Assembly (NCBI GenBank): GCA_944389025.1
Contig: CALXKU010000019.1
Location: forward strand, 1-50,377
Direction of reading: 5' to 3'
DNA length: 50,377 nt
Source: an uncultured Spirochaetaceae bacterium
GTDB taxonomy: Bacteria; Spirochaetota; Spirochaetia; Sphaerochaetales; Sphaerochaetaceae
This document shows, piece after piece, positions 7,802 to 16,210 of this stretch. Both the position numbers and the translations under genes were made by a program. The notes beneath the pieces are model-generated. The model did no database searches and had not been told where the DNA came from. It saw nothing but the letters and a program-made list of their open reading frames with translations. Within the stretch, counting starts at the first letter, position 1. Each line of letters opens with the position of its first letter.

Positions 7802-9443
7802 ATGTACTTATACAGTACGCACCTTTTTTATAGAACGTCACACAGTATTTGAAGATTCTGTATCTGCTGAAATCGGAGGCATATTTTTTATCCTCAATTT
7901 GCAGGATTCCTTCATGCAGTTTTTTCTCAATGCTGTTTTCTGTTTTTGCTATCTTGAACTCGAATACAGCTACCCTTTTGTTATTGATATCGATGATTAG
8001 CAGGCCTGAACGTCCATTCCCTCTTTCTCGATTTGAGACACCCCTGTATTTTGTGGCAGAAAATAATCCGGTCACAAAAGCGTGGTAGAAGCTTTCCGAA
8101 TAATCATAGTAGCTGATAGCCCTTTCCAGATAATCAGAAAGTATGCTCCCAATTTTTTTGGTATCACCATTCCAGATCGCATTGAAAAGTTCGGAGAGAT
8201 TTTCACTTCGCATTCTTTCCTGAAACCAGGAGTTGACCGCACGTATGAATAGTTGTCGAATTTCTTCGTTTGGAAGTTTTAGACATATCTCTTCGTTTGG
8301 TCTGTATTTATCCGCAAGAGTGAGATATCCTGTCGAGAGCATCAATGACCAGATATTGTTGTCATTGGAGTACATGTCTTTGTAGGTGAGATCTTCTGAG
8401 ATGATCTTCGCTATGTATCCTCCATTGATTAATGTGCTGTAATCATCGTAGATGTTGATATCAGCATGATTGATGAATTTTCTAATGATAGTGTTGCCAC
8501 TCGTATTTGCCCAGTAATTATCTGGTAGTGCATTCTTATCACTCATGAGATCGTTTATGTAAGAAAGCATATCCCATGGAGCATAGATTGACTCTCCGGC
8601 AATATTATAACCATCGTACCATCTTTTTATATCGCTCGCTTTATTGCTAACGTTATAGTAAGCGAGCAGTCGGCTCACTTCATTTTCAGTGAAGCCAAAG
8701 GCATCTGAGTATTTTGCACCAGTAAGTGAGTAGACTGTCATGTTGTTAAGTCCTGTAAAAAGGCTTTCCTTTGATATCCTGAGACAGCCTGTGAGAATTG
8801 CCTTTTTCACATTCGGATTATCTTTTAATATGGACAGCATTGAGTGCATCACATCAATCATCTGGCTGTAATAACCATTCGCTTCCGCCTTAGCAAGGGG
8901 AACGTCGTATTCATCTACGATTATTATTACACCTTTATGATAATGAGCACTGATAAGGCGAACTATAACTGACAGGGAACGTCGTATGTCAAGATCTGTA
9001 ATCTCTCCAGAAAGCATTCGGCTGAGAAATGATGCATCCGCTTCAACAATGTCGTCCTCAAGGAGAAAACGGTACTCAGAAAATAAATCCTGAACTATGC
9101 CTTTCAGAATTGATAAGGCGTTCTCGTAATTCAAGCCATCAACATCTTTAAATGATAGGAAAATAACAGGATAACAATTCATCCAGCTTTCGACCGTTTC
9201 CTTATCATTCATTATGCTTAAGCCTGTAAACAGAGAAGTATTGCTTTTTCTTATATCGAAGAAAGCTTCAAGCATCGTTTGCAGTGTGGTCTTGCCGAAT
9301 CTTCTTGGCCTAGTGAACAGGATTATTTTGCCATTGTCCCTTACAATCTGTCCAATGACATGAGTCTTATCAACATAGTAATTCCCTGATTCACGTATTT
9401 CTGTAAAATTCCCTGTTCCGACAGGCAGTTTAAGCATTTCCAT
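7794..9443 (-). CDS. AAA-ATPase-like / PD-(D/E)XK nuclease-domain protein
   Basis: A 549-residue protein of the family with an N-terminal AAA-ATPase-like domain and a C-terminal PD-(D/E)XK nuclease-like domain, widespread in Bacteroidetes, Clostridia and spirochaetes with no settled function. Walker A is RPRRFGKT at 45-52, and Walker B is IIIVDEYD. The nuclease-like core is visible as D485 in LLIID and E495-x-K497 in FEFK. The stop lies within the terminator hairpin shared with the upstream convergent gene. The start ATG has no SD and sits 6 bases below an extended -10, suggesting a leaderless message. Confidence 0.88.
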   Translation of the reverse strand: MEMLKLPVGTGNFTEIRESGNYYVDKTHVIGQIVRDNGKIILFTRPRRFGKTTLQTMLEAFFDIRKSNTSLFTGLSIMNDKETVESWMNCYPVIFLSFKDVDGLNYENALSILKGIVQDLFSEYRFLLEDDIVEADASFLSRMLSGEITDLDIRRSLSVIVRLISAHYHKGVIIIVDEYDVPLAKAEANGYYSQMIDVMHSMLSILKDNPNVKKAILTGCLRISKESLFTGLNNMTVYSLTGAKYSDAFGFTENEVSRLLAYYNVSNKASDIKRWYDGYNIAGESIYAPWDMLSYINDLMSDKNALPDNYWANTSGNTIIRKFINHADINIYDDYSTLINGGYIAKIISEDLTYKDMYSNDNNIWSLMLSTGYLTLADKYRPNEEICLKLPNEEIRQLFIRAVNSWFQERMRSENLSELFNAIWNGDTKKIGSILSDYLERAISYYDYSESFYHAFVTGLFSATKYRGVSNRERGNGRSGLLIIDINNKRVAVFEFKIAKTENSIEKKLHEGILQIEDKKYASDFSRYRIFKYCVTFYKKGAYCISTSD

Positions 9444-9449
9444 GTCTGA

Positions 9450-9458
9450 ATTTTAGCA
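9450..9458 (-). promoter_or_regulatory. extended -10 promoter, probably leaderless
   Basis: On the minus strand the sequence TGCTAAAAT (extended -10) ends 6 bases before the ATG at 9443. Initiation about 7 bases below the -10 would fall on the start codon. No good -35 box is seen. Confidence 0.45.
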
Positions 9459-9518
9459 AAATTTACAAGTCCCTCGCTATTAGAATTAAAACTGATCGTT
9501 CTGTTTAAAATGGAATTC

Positions 9519-10196
9519 TCAATCCAGATACTGTTTGTAAATGCTCGACTGGGTTTCCGTATTGGTAGAGTAGAATGATTCAAGAGCTGCAAGACGGCAA
9601 TGATCTATATGTTCGCTGAGCTTCATTCCCGCTTCCTCATATTCCTTCTTCAAAAGCAGGTTTATTATTTCCAGATGTTCTCTTCTTGATTCGTTCACAT
9701 GAAGCTGGTTTTCCTTGCTCGCTATGATGATTCTTGTGTTCTTATCAAATACTGAATGCATCATATCGATAATGAAATTATTACGGCAGTTCTCTACGAA
9801 ATACATGTGCATCGCGGTATCCAGCTTGTAGCCGCTCATGTAGTCATCGGTATCTTTAGAAAACCGTGTTTTAAAATCAAGAAGGACGTCGTTATCCAGA
9901 TTCGCACGGCCCATTTTCAGAGCTACAGGCTCAATTTCCTTTCTTGCCTGAAAGATCTGCATTATCTCATTTGCCGTGATAGCCGACACGTATATTCCCT
10001 TTTTAGGTATGATGTGCAAAAAACCCTGTCTTTCAAGCTGGATTATTGCCTCCCTGGTCGGGGTACGGCTACATCCAAGCTCCGCTGCTATCTGTGCCTC
10101 GTTGAGTACGGAATTGGGCGCATATTCACAGGTAATCAACCTCTGCTTGATTTTTTCATAGACATAATCCGTTAAACCTGCATTCTTTTTTGCCAA
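9519..10196 (-). CDS. GntR-family transcriptional regulator (FCD/FadR subfamily)
   Basis: A 225-residue DNA-binding regulator. The winged helix-turn-helix spans about residues 31-72 (LNEAQIAAELGCSRTPTREA and a wing ending IIPKKGIYVS). It is followed by an all-helical FCD ligand-binding domain carrying typical Asp/His metal-ligand positions. The start codon is TTG, with GAGGTG about 8 bases upstream. It is divergent from the cupin/lyase/ABC operon, and palindromes lie on both promoters in the gap. It probably represses that operon and itself, and is relieved by a small organic acid, but the ligand is unknown. Confidence 0.9.
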   Translation of the reverse strand: MAKKNAGLTDYVYEKIKQRLITCEYAPNSVLNEAQIAAELGCSRTPTREAIIQLERQGFLHIIPKKGIYVSAITANEIMQIFQARKEIEPVALKMGRANLDNDVLLDFKTRFSKDTDDYMSGYKLDTAMHMYFVENCRNNFIIDMMHSVFDKNTRIIIASKENQLHVNESRREHLEIINLLLKKEYEEAGMKLSEHIDHCRLAALESFYSTNTETQSSIYKQYLD

Positions 10197-10208
10197 TTTC
10201 CAGCACCT

Positions 10209-10229
10209 CTTGTATGTTACAAGTATACT
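10209..10229. promoter_or_regulatory. putative GntR operator on its own promoter
   Basis: Two overlapping palindromes, CTTGTA-TGT-TACAAG (10209-10223) and AGTATACT (10222-10229), cover a minus-strand -10 (TATACT) paired with TTGCTT 16 bases upstream. Autoregulation is inferred. Confidence 0.5.
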
Positions 10230-10370
10230 AGATATTAATAAAAAAGCAAGAACTATTTCTATTTTTGAAAGAATTTAAAAATATGGTATCCAAAACTAAA
10301 CAAGTTAACTTTAAAAATAACGTAATAATTATAAATATAATAAGGAAAAATTATCGGAATTAAATTCTTC

Positions 10371-10409
10371 TTGACAGGTGGAATATTGTGAGTTATGTTG
10401 TATACAACA
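10371..10409 (+). promoter_or_regulatory. promoter with overlapping palindromic operator
   Basis: TTGACA (10371-10376) and TATGTT (10394-10399) are 17 bases apart. A perfect 14-bp palindrome TGTTGTATACAACA (10396-10409) covers the -10 and start region. Its GTATAC core is shared with the palindrome at the regulator's own promoter, which fits an FCD-type GntR repressor. The cupin gene begins about 50 bases downstream. The rest of the 10197-10459 gap is A+T-rich with no gene. Confidence 0.65.
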
Positions 10410-10459
10410 GGTAGATATCCTGAATCTAACATGCAGTACAGAAGATGAAGGAGTATTCA

Positions 10460-10810
10460 ATGGTTCGAAGTGGAAATGATGTGACAAAAGAAATGTTCGA
10501 GCATCGATTCGGTGGTGATGGCTCAATTATCGTGGAGACCCTCAATGCCGATAATAACGAGCTCAATGGAAAGGGAAGGGTATTCGCCCATACCACGATA
10601 CAGCCCGGCTCTTCAATCGGCTATCACGAACATCATGGGGAATCTGAGATTTATTACATACTCTCAGGGGTCGGTGAATTCAATGACAACGGTAATAAGA
10701 TTCCAGTATCCGCTGGAGACGTTACCTACACCTTCTCCGGAATGGGACATGCGATAAGGAATACCGGTAATGCTCCGCTGGAGGTTATGGCACTGATACT
10801 TTTTGAATGA
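10460..10810 (+). CDS. small cupin-domain protein
   Basis: A 116-residue single-domain cupin. Motif 1 is visible as GSSIGYHEHHGESEIYYILSG, giving His, His, Glu metal ligands, and motif 2 as the region with FSGMGHAIRNTG, giving the last His. Such proteins bind metal and act as isomerases, lyases or sensors, so the function here is open. SD AAGGAG lies 6 bases before ATG 10460, which is preferred over the in-frame ATG at 10445 that precedes that SD. It is the first gene of the GntR-linked operon. Confidence 0.85.
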   Translation: MVRSGNDVTKEMFEHRFGGDGSIIVETLNADNNELNGKGRVFAHTTIQPGSSIGYHEHHGESEIYYILSGVGEFNDNGNKIPVSAGDVTYTFSGMGHAIRNTGNAPLEVMALILFE

Positions 10811-10828
10811 AACAGAAGGAGAAACAAT

Positions 10829-11755
10829 ATGCTGTACGATAAACCACATAACAAAAAGGGATTTCTGGAACTCATGGCAGACCATACCGTAGTTGCGCCA
10901 TGTGTTTATGATTGTGTTTCTGCAAAACTTTGTGAGGAGGCAGGTTTTGAAGCGATGTGCTTATCCGGAGGGGAGCTTGCTGCATCACTCTGTGGATTTC
11001 CCGATATAGGCCTCGTCACGCAGGATGAGCTTGTTGGTGTTGTTGAACGAATTTCATCTTGTACCGAGATTCCTATGATTGTTGATATTGATACGGGATT
11101 CGGAAACGAGATTAATCTTATACGTACATGTAAAAGAGTAGCTCATGCAGGAGCGAAAGCGGTGCACCTGGAGGACCAGACTTTTCCTAAAAGATGCGGG
11201 CATCTCAAAGGTAAGACCGTCATACCAAGAGAAGATTACATTTCGAAGATAAAAGCCGCTGCATTCGCTCTTGAAGGCACAGGATGCATTCTTATTGCCA
11301 GAACGGATGCTTATCACACTCTTGGTTTAGACGAGGCGATTGCAAGATGCAATGAGGCAATAGATGCAGGAGCCTCAGTTTCATTCATAGAGGGGTGTGG
11401 TTCTCTTGAAGATATTGAATATGCGGGAGGAAAAGTAAAGGGTCACAAAATGTTTGCAATGCTTGCAACCGGGGCCAGTCCCGCGGTGACATATGAACAG
11501 TGTGTTGCTTGGGGATATAGTCTTGTCACCCTGCATTGCGGAATGCGTGGGGCCATACGTGGGATGAGAGAGTGTTATGCACGTGTTTTTGAAAAGAAGA
11601 GCGATATTGCTCTTTTTGACCTTCCGCCAGTTGATCCAAAGTATGCAGGAAGCGGGAAGGGGATGTTTGAGATGTTTGGATTAAATGAATGGCTGGAGTT
11701 AGGAAAACGATTTAATCCTAAAATTGAGATCGCGGAGCATCTTCACTCTAAATAA
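10829..11755 (+). CDS. isocitrate lyase / PEP mutase superfamily lyase
   Basis: A 308-residue TIM barrel of the PEP mutase/isocitrate lyase family, which includes methylisocitrate lyase, 2,3-dimethylmalate lyase and oxaloacetate decarboxylase. Magnesium-binding acids are visible at D86/D88 (VDIDTGFG) and E115/D116 (HLEDQ), with the family loop KRCGH at 121-125. The Cys in this loop is the usual catalytic residue of lyase (C-C cleaving) members, so C-C cleavage is favoured over C-P chemistry. It follows the cupin by 18 bases. It probably splits a 2-hydroxy-dicarboxylate-like compound taken up by the neighbouring transporter. That substrate is inference. Confidence 0.87.
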   Translation: MLYDKPHNKKGFLELMADHTVVAPCVYDCVSAKLCEEAGFEAMCLSGGELAASLCGFPDIGLVTQDELVGVVERISSCTEIPMIVDIDTGFGNEINLIRTCKRVAHAGAKAVHLEDQTFPKRCGHLKGKTVIPREDYISKIKAAAFALEGTGCILIARTDAYHTLGLDEAIARCNEAIDAGASVSFIEGCGSLEDIEYAGGKVKGHKMFAMLATGASPAVTYEQCVAWGYSLVTLHCGMRGAIRGMRECYARVFEKKSDIALFDLPPVDPKYAGSGKGMFEMFGLNEWLELGKRFNPKIEIAEHLHSK

Positions 11756-11780
11756 TTGGAATCAGAAAAAGGAGGAGAAT

Positions 11781-13352
11781 ATGAAAAAGGTTTTATGCGT
11801 CATTTTATTATGTATGTTACTTATTCCTGCTTTTGCTGGAGGTGGGCATGAGACAAAGGAGGCAAGCCCAGCTTTTGAACCAGAAAGCAGATTTGGAGGG
11901 ACTCTTGTAATTGGCACAACGGCGACTGTCAGTTCTTTGAGCACCGTTGATATGCGAGGAACAGATCAGTTTTTCGAGAACCTTTTATATGAGCCTCTAT
12001 TGACAGTTGGCCCCAATGGAACGATTGTTCCTGTTTTGGCAGAGTCTTATAGTGCTGATCCGGAGTCATTGACATATACATTCAAACTCAGACAAGGTGT
12101 TAAATTCCATGATGGCTCAGATTTTAATGCCGAGGTTGCGAAATGGAATCTTGAGTATTACAAGGAAACAGGGGTATACGGTTCATCATATGTTGGTGTA
12201 ATAGATTCAATTGAAATAATCGATGATTACACGATAGTGTTACATCTATCCTCATGGGATGCCTTCCTTCCTGTAGCGTTAGCTCGTGGTGGTGGAGCGA
12301 GCTACATGATGAGCAAGCAGGCTTTTGATACTTATGGTGCGGATTATCTGAAGAGGCATCCAGTATCCACATCTCCTTTCATGTTTGAGAGCTGGACAGA
12401 TGGAGAATCAATTAAATTGGTCAAATTCAAAGATTACTGGAGAGGTGAACCTTATCTTGATGCTGTTACGATTGAGATGTTCTCAGAAGCAATGGTGCTC
12501 CAGGCGGCATTTGAAGCAGGAGATGTTCATATTTTCTCCGTTTCTGATGGTGATATGGCAGCTTATTTGGAAAATAACGGCTATTTCATTCAGAAGTCCT
12601 CATCCCCGTCCATGGCTTATGTCATAGGATTCAATTGCAATGATCCTTCAGATCCTTTCTCTGATGTCAGGGTTCGTCAGGCTGTAAGCTATGCAATTGA
12701 TTCGGATCAGATTGTAAATACCTGTTTTACTTTCAATGGAACAGTTGCAACACAGTTGGATCCTGTTGGAGGTACGTATTACAATGAGAATATAAATCCA
12801 TACGATGTCGATATAGAGAAAGCTAAAGCTCTTCTTGCGGAAGCTGGATATGCTGATGGTTTCACAACTACTCTTACTACGATGAACCAATGGAATCTTC
12901 CTCTTCCTGTGCAGATGATAGCTGAACAGCTTAAGGGAATAGGGATAAATGTGGAGCTTAACATCGTAGAGCGTGCCCAGTTCTTTGTTTTGCAGGATGG
13001 TTGGGGTGCAGAAGGAGGAATGTTTGCATCTTGCTTCTCCCTTCCTGCAGGAGGAGGTAGTCAGATTGCTGCTAATTTCGCACAGAATCTTGGTTCTGCT
13101 TTTGGTCGCACTTCCTTATTGCACCCGGATGATGTCAATGAGCTGATTCAGAAAGCAAAGAATTCCAGTGGAGATGAAAGTGTTGAATACATTAAGAGTG
13201 CAGAGGAGCTTGTTTATAACAAGTATTGTCTGATGAATGTGTTTGCTATGACGAATAACATGACGGCAATTAGCTCTAATGTAATCGATTCTGAATTCGG
13301 TAAGGATACAGGAAGCAGTAATACCCTGTGGAAAGCGTATCTCGTAAAGTGA
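11781..13352 (+). CDS. peptide/nickel-type ABC transporter substrate-binding protein
   Basis: A 523-residue family-5 extracellular solute-binding protein (OppA/DppA type). The N-terminal Lys-Lys and hydrophobic core end in PAFAGGG, a secretion signal without a lipobox Cys. The body has the family features GTLVIGTT, a YEPLL segment and the FKLRQGVKFHDGS motif. SD AAAGGAGGAG places the ATG at 11781. Four transporter genes follow. Ligands of the family range from peptides to sugars, opines and organic acids, and the flanking lyase and crotonase genes suggest an acid. The level of this gene may be set apart by the hairpin downstream. Confidence 0.92.
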   Translation: MKKVLCVILLCMLLIPAFAGGGHETKEASPAFEPESRFGGTLVIGTTATVSSLSTVDMRGTDQFFENLLYEPLLTVGPNGTIVPVLAESYSADPESLTYTFKLRQGVKFHDGSDFNAEVAKWNLEYYKETGVYGSSYVGVIDSIEIIDDYTIVLHLSSWDAFLPVALARGGGASYMMSKQAFDTYGADYLKRHPVSTSPFMFESWTDGESIKLVKFKDYWRGEPYLDAVTIEMFSEAMVLQAAFEAGDVHIFSVSDGDMAAYLENNGYFIQKSSSPSMAYVIGFNCNDPSDPFSDVRVRQAVSYAIDSDQIVNTCFTFNGTVATQLDPVGGTYYNENINPYDVDIEKAKALLAEAGYADGFTTTLTTMNQWNLPLPVQMIAEQLKGIGINVELNIVERAQFFVLQDGWGAEGGMFASCFSLPAGGGSQIAANFAQNLGSAFGRTSLLHPDDVNELIQKAKNSSGDESVEYIKSAEELVYNKYCLMNVFAMTNNMTAISSNVIDSEFGKDTGSSNTLWKAYLVK

Positions 13353-13360
13353 TTATTTAA

Positions 13361-13397
13361 GGGGCTGCCCCAAAGCCTAGACTTTTGCAACAGCCCC
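13361..13397 (+). promoter_or_regulatory. hairpin between binding-protein and permease genes
   Basis: GGGGCTG and CAGCCCC form outer arms, and CAAAG with CTTTTG can form an inner stem. There is no T-tract, so partial termination or 3'-end protection of the upstream message is likely. This would favour excess binding protein. Confidence 0.6.
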
Positions 13398-13410
13398 GAA
13401 TTCAATTAAT

Positions 13411-14361
13411 ATGGTAAAATTCATAATCAAACGTATATTGATTTCATTGGTAATAGTCTTCATGGTTTCGGTATTTGCATTCTTTCTTATGCATATTCTT
13501 CCAGGAGATCCAGTAAGAATTGTTCTGGGAGATGAGGCATCTGTAGAGGATGTGAATGCCTTAAGAGAGGAGCTCCATCTTAATGATCCTCTGATTTCTC
13601 AGTATTTTAAATGGATTAGTGGGATTTTCACGGGGGATTATGGTACTTCCATCACATACATGAGGCCTGCAGGTGAGATTATTTCAGAGCGCTTGCCTAA
13701 GACCGTTTCTATCGGGCTACCGGCTCTTATCATCGCATCTGTAGTTGGAATCGTATTTGGCACAGTCAGCGCTGTAAGACGAGGTTCGAAACTTGATAGT
13801 GCTTTGACTCTGTTATCCACATTGAGCTTGGGCACACCGACATTCTGGATTGGAATACTGCTCATATATGTATTTGCTGTTGAGCTAAGGATATTGCCAA
13901 TGAAAGGATATATGGGGCCTTCTGATGGATTGTTACAGTATTTTAAATACTCAATCCTTCCTGTTTTCTGTCTTTCTCTAAACATGGTGGCTGGTATAAC
14001 AAGGCAAACCAGGACGAATATGCTAGATGTTATAAATCAGGATTATATCAGAACTGCAAGAGCGAATGGTATATCTGAAAAGAAGGTTATCTTCAAGCAT
14101 GCATTAAAAAACGCTCTTATTCCAGTTATCACACAGATTGCGCTTCAGGTAAGGGTAGTAATTGGAGGGTCCGTTATCGTTGAGCAGATATTCAATATAA
14201 ATGGAATAGGGATGCTTTTGCGAGAATCCATTTTTAACAGGGATTATATGATTGTTCAGACAAGTGTTTTCTTTATTTCTCTTGTAACTGTGTTCTGCAA
14301 TCTGGTTGTCGATATACTTTACGGGTTTGTAAACCCTCAGATTAGGAAAAGTGGGTGGTGA
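13411..14361 (+). CDS. peptide-type ABC transporter permease (DppB/OppB-like)
   Basis: A 316-residue inner-membrane permease. It opens with the typical MxxFIIKRILISLVIV first helix and has FFLMHILPGDPVRIVLG. The C-terminal half holds the EAA-like loop RTARANGISEKKVIFKHALKNA. Length and layout match DppB. No clear SD precedes the ATG, which lies 13 bases after the intercistronic hairpin, so translation may be weak or dependent on structure. It partners the DppC-like gene, which begins 5 bases downstream. Confidence 0.92.
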   Translation: MVKFIIKRILISLVIVFMVSVFAFFLMHILPGDPVRIVLGDEASVEDVNALREELHLNDPLISQYFKWISGIFTGDYGTSITYMRPAGEIISERLPKTVSIGLPALIIASVVGIVFGTVSAVRRGSKLDSALTLLSTLSLGTPTFWIGILLIYVFAVELRILPMKGYMGPSDGLLQYFKYSILPVFCLSLNMVAGITRQTRTNMLDVINQDYIRTARANGISEKKVIFKHALKNALIPVITQIALQVRVVIGGSVIVEQIFNINGIGMLLRESIFNRDYMIVQTSVFFISLVTVFCNLVVDILYGFVNPQIRKSGW

Positions 14362-14366
14362 TTGCA

Positions 14367-15224
14367 ATGATTGATAAAATGAAACTTAAAAAGAACCTCC
14401 GAGTACTTTTCGGACGTGGCGTCTTATCTGTGATATGCGGCATATATGTCGTGTTATTTATTTTCATTGCGATTTTTGCTCCTCTGCTTTCCAGATATAC
14501 ACCTACGGAGTTTTGCGGTTCGAAATTTCTTTCTCCCTGTGCGGAATTTCTTTTTGGGACGGATGCTCTAGGACGAGATGTGTTTTCCCGTATTATGTAT
14601 GGGGCACGGATATCTTTCGTAGCAAGTCTGTTATCCAGTGCGATTGGCCTTGTGATGGGAACGACTTTAGGCCTTATCGCTGGATATTTCAAGGGATTTG
14701 TCAGCATGGTGATTATGCGTTTTACAGATGCTATCCTATCTATTCCAGCATTGATTCTTTCTATGGTTCTAGCTCTGCTATTTAAGGAAGGTGGTATCTT
14801 AAGCGTAGGATTTGTAATCGGTTTTACACTCATGTCGAGTTATACAAGAGTTGTTTATGGACTTGTACTTGGAATGAAGGAGAATGATTACATAGTTGCT
14901 GCCAAATTGGTCGGACAAAGCAAGACAGCCATAATATTCAAACATTTCCTCCCGAATTGTTTTCCTTCCCTCATAGTAATGTTTACGATGACCTTAGGAA
15001 ATGCAATTAGTTTGGAGTCATCACTAAGCTTTCTTGGTGTAGGTATCACCCCTCCAACCCCAGCGTGGGGCAGCATGGTTTCAGAAGGATACAAATATCT
15101 TGTGATGAAACCATCTCTAGCTATTCTTCCAGGACTTTTTGTTTTGCTTACTGTCGTTGCTTTCAATGTTGTTGGGGATGGTGTCAGAGATGTACTGGAT
15201 CCAAGACTTAAAGGAAAATTATGA
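14367..15224 (+). CDS. peptide-type ABC transporter permease (DppC/OppC-like)
   Basis: This gene encodes 285 residues with the OppC N-terminal helix, the periplasmic motif FGTDALGRDVFSRIMYGAR and the cytoplasmic loop VAAKLVGQSKTAIIFKHFLPN. ATG 14367 is preferred because GGTGGTGA lies just upstream, although two in-frame GTG codons (14355, 14358) precede it. The stop overlaps the next ATPase start as ATGA. It pairs with the DppB-like protein as the transmembrane channel. Confidence 0.92.
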   Translation: MIDKMKLKKNLRVLFGRGVLSVICGIYVVLFIFIAIFAPLLSRYTPTEFCGSKFLSPCAEFLFGTDALGRDVFSRIMYGARISFVASLLSSAIGLVMGTTLGLIAGYFKGFVSMVIMRFTDAILSIPALILSMVLALLFKEGGILSVGFVIGFTLMSSYTRVVYGLVLGMKENDYIVAAKLVGQSKTAIIFKHFLPNCFPSLIVMFTMTLGNAISLESSLSFLGVGITPPTPAWGSMVSEGYKYLVMKPSLAILPGLFVLLTVVAFNVVGDGVRDVLDPRLKGKL

Positions 15225-16210
15225 TGGAAAAATTGATAGAAGTAAAAAATCTTAAGACTTCATTTTTCTCTTTAGGTGGTGAGGTTAAGGCAGTAAATGA
15301 CGTTTCATTTCATGTCAATAAAGGGGAGATTGTTGCAATCGTCGGCGAGAGCGGGTGTGGAAAATCTGTTACTCAGATGTCGGTAATGCGTCTAATACAA
15401 AGTCCTCCAGGAAAGATTCTTTCTGGGGAGGTACTGTTTGAAGGGCGAGATCTTTTGAAATTAAGTACAAAAGAAATGCGTTTATTTAGAGGCTCTCAGA
15501 TTGCAATGATCTTCCAGGAACCTATGACAAGCCTTAATCCTGTATATACTATTGGAAATCAGGTCTCAGAGGTCATTAGAACGCATTTCAAATGTTCTCG
15601 AAAGGAGGCTTGGGATATAGGTGTAAAAGCATTAAGAGATGTTGATATTCCCGAACCAGAATTGCGTATGAGGAATTATCCCTTCGAAATGAGCGGTGGA
15701 ATGAGGCAACGTGTTCTCATAGCTATAGCGGTTGCATGCAATTCAAAACTGATTATAGCGGATGAGCCTACTACCGCACTTGATGTGACCACACAGGCGC
15801 AAGTAATGGATCTTCTTTTAAATATCGTAAAGACTAAGGGAAAATCCATGATAGTTGTAACGCATAATTTGGGGCTCGTTACAAGATATGCGGAACGGAT
15901 ATATGTGATGTATGCAGGGCGTATCGTAGAATCTGGCACCACTCGTGACATACTTCTTAATGCAAAACATCCTTATACGAAGGGACTTTTGAAATCCGTA
16001 CCTGATTTATACGAGGATAAAGATGTGGCGTTGATTCCAATTAAAGGGTCTCCCCCATCTTTGGCGAACCTTCCTGACGGATGTGCTTTTGCTCCCCGCT
16101 GCGATTATAAATGTGAGATGTGTCTTACAGGAAAAGCTCCAGAACTTGTTCAAGTTGGAGATAATGAACATTATTCAGCTTGCCTGCGAAACGGTAAGGA
16201 GGAATTTTGA
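15221..16210 (+). CDS. peptide-type ABC transporter ATP-binding protein (DppD-like)
   Basis: A 329-residue ATPase with Walker A GESGCGKS, signature MSGGMRQRV and Walker B LIIADEPTTALD. The C-terminal oligopeptide-transporter extension has a Cys motif (CAFAPRCDYKCEMC) that in related proteins binds an iron-sulphur cluster. ATGATG gives two possible starts, 15221 and 15224. It overlaps both neighbours and forms a heterodimer with the DppF-like ATPase. Confidence 0.93.
   Translation: MMEKLIEVKNLKTSFFSLGGEVKAVNDVSFHVNKGEIVAIVGESGCGKSVTQMSVMRLIQSPPGKILSGEVLFEGRDLLKLSTKEMRLFRGSQIAMIFQEPMTSLNPVYTIGNQVSEVIRTHFKCSRKEAWDIGVKALRDVDIPEPELRMRNYPFEMSGGMRQRVLIAIAVACNSKLIIADEPTTALDVTTQAQVMDLLLNIVKTKGKSMIVVTHNLGLVTRYAERIYVMYAGRIVESGTTRDILLNAKHPYTKGLLKSVPDLYEDKDVALIPIKGSPPSLANLPDGCAFAPRCDYKCEMCLTGKAPELVQVGDNEHYSACLRNGKEEF

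Noticed and set aside
7794-9443. Reading the AAA/PD-(D/E)XK protein as a phage or CRISPR defence gene
   Set aside because: It stands alone between metabolic units with no partner defence genes, and the family is common with unsettled function.
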